A DNA stretch of 6,547 bases, taken from NCBI GenBank assembly GCA_946415695.1, contig CAMKTM010000142.1:1-6547 (forward strand), read 5' to 3'. Position 1 is the first letter of the stretch; each line of letters begins with the position of its first letter. Shown here in pieces: positions 5,980 to 6,547 of the stretch. Under the pieces are notes generated by a model. It had not been told where the DNA came from and did no database searches. It saw only the letters and a program-made list of their open reading frames with translations. Source of the stretch: an uncultured Prevotellaceae bacterium (GTDB lineage: Bacteria; Bacteroidota; Bacteroidia; Bacteroidales; Bacteroidaceae). Made by a program: the position numbers and the translations under genes.

Positions 5980-6360
5980 TTACAGTTTGTTGGCGATGCG
6001 GAAGATGGCATTGTCCAGTATGTTTTCAACATTGAAGTTGACAAGGATGCCGACACGGAGTCCAAGCAGGCGCAGGTATGTGAGTGTCTGTTTCCAAAAC
6101 AAATCGCGCATTTCATGCACGCTTTTCAACTCGACTATTACCTTGCCTTCCACAAGGAGGTCAAGACGAAGTTCGGTTTTCAAGCTGTGGCCATCGTACT
6201 GTATGGGCACTTCCTTCTGCCGCTCAACTGTCAGTCCGCGTTTCTGCAGCTCATAAACCATTGCTTCTTCATAGACCGACTCCAACAGTCCGGGGCCGAG
6301 GTTCTTATACACTTCGTAGATAGCTCCGCGTATCTGGTAAGTTATTTCGTTCTCTGTCAT
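5980..6360 (-). CDS. GxxExxY protein (PDDEXK_3 family, nuclease-like fold)
   Basis: The 126-residue product has the full length usual for this small family. The naming motif is at 24-30 (GLLESVY). The PD-(D/E)XK-like core follows: D67 in LRLDLLV, then E77 and K79 in VIVELKS. A downstream QTLTYLRLLG (91-100) resembles the conserved Q/Y segment of the family, ahead of a closing VGILVNFN strand. There is no signal peptide or membrane segment, so it is cytoplasmic. The fold suggests nucleic acid binding or cleavage, but as far as I know no biological role is established. ATG 6360 is the family-typical start (MTENEITYQIRGAIYEVYKNLG). The gene is closely bracketed by CGCAGA repeats, 3 bp after its stop and 18 bp before its start, and is unrelated in theme to the carbohydrate genes. 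It appears intact. Confidence 0.9.
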   Translation of the reverse strand: MTENEITYQIRGAIYEVYKNLGPGLLESVYEEAMVYELQKRGLTVERQKEVPIQYDGHSLKTELRLDLLVEGKVIVELKSVHEMRDLFWKQTLTYLRLLGLRVGILVNFNVENILDNAIFRIANKL

Positions 6361-6378
6361 GGCGTTTTTCTTTTTATC

Positions 6379-6547
6379 TCACGCAGATTATACTGATAAT
6401 TTTTTTAGTCACGCAGATATCGCAGAACTGAGGTCGACGGCCCGAAGGGGAAAGTCAAATACGCAGAAGTTTTTCTCACGCATATACTGATATTTTTTTA
6501 GTCACGCAGAAATCGCAGAAATACGCAGAAATTCTTTTGCCACGGCA
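6379..6547. repeat. Right CGCAGA-type repeat region, at least two degenerate units
   Basis: CGCAGA occurs at 6382, 6412, 6421, 6462, 6505, 6514 and 6524, with a degenerate CGCATA at 6479. Two larger units can be aligned, starting at about 6379 and 6476. Both run through a CACGCA, TATACTGATA, a T-run, AGTCACGCAGA and ATCGCAGAA. The first unit then contains a ~30-nt core (6428-6458), and the second goes straight to ATACGCAGAA. The region runs to the window edge and may continue beyond it. Confidence 0.8.
6387..6392 (-). promoter_or_regulatory. Possible -10-like box for the GxxExxY gene inside the repeat
   Basis: On the minus strand TATAAT (6392-6387) lies 26 bases before the GxxExxY start codon, within the right-hand repeat. 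It is a perfect generic -10 hexamer rather than the Bacteroidetes TAnnTTTG box, so its activity in this host is uncertain. If used, the repeat itself would supply the promoter. Confidence 0.25.

Noticed and set aside
5802..6116. 104-codon minus-strand open frame overlapping the GxxExxY gene
   Set aside because: It overlaps a gene with clear family motifs in another frame and runs across the repeat; it is a shadow frame.
6379..6547. CRISPR array
   Set aside because: Repeat words are short and their spacing varies from 9 to over 40 bases. The spacers are partly repeats themselves, and no cas gene is present.

Overview
The window looks like chromosomal DNA of a Bacteroidales bacterium, most likely Prevotella-like. 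The reasons are secreted polysaccharide-degrading enzymes with typical N-terminal signal peptides, start codons preceded by A/T-rich sequence and no Shine-Dalgarno motif, a perfect Bacteroidetes-type -7 box (TAnnTTTG) in front of one gene, and G/C-rich palindromic repeats of the CCCCTCC-AAA-GGAGGGG kind. No ribosomal or tRNA gene is present, so the assignment rests on gene content and style alone.

Layout. Positions 1-4042 hold three genes on the minus strand. Read in their own direction they are a GH78 alpha-L-rhamnosidase (4042-1196), a short WYL-family-like DNA-binding regulator (1144-455) and the first 104 codons of a GH2 glycoside hydrolase that runs off the left edge (314-1). A 234-bp divergent intergenic region (4043-4276) carries promoter-like boxes for both directions, a LacI-type operator-like near-palindrome and two heptamer arrays. 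On the plus strand a secreted CE1-type esterase (4277-5422) follows, ending near a 12-bp hairpin. Positions 5423-5979 contain no gene but do hold two strong stem-loops. The right end carries a GxxExxY (PDDEXK_3) gene on the minus strand (6360-5980), embedded on both sides in CGCAGA-type repeats.

How the genes fit together. The rhamnosidase, the GH2 enzyme and the esterase would be exported to the periplasm or surface. Together they could strip rhamnose, another sugar and acyl groups from a decorated plant polysaccharide such as a pectic or arabinogalactan side chain. The regulator lies 51 bp behind the rhamnosidase on the same strand and may be cotranscribed with it. No SusC/SusD pair is visible, so calling this a full polysaccharide utilisation locus would go beyond the evidence. 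The GxxExxY gene with its repeats looks like a separate accessory unit.

The most unusual points are: (1) the GxxExxY gene framed by an exact 32-bp direct repeat within CGCAGA repeats, including what looks like an occupied and an empty site for a ~30-nt core; (2) three copies of a 27-nt palindromic repeat inserted in frame into the rhamnosidase; (3) a regulator that keeps the HTH and WCX-like ends but appears to lack the WYL domain between them; and (4) two period-7 arrays in the esterase leader.
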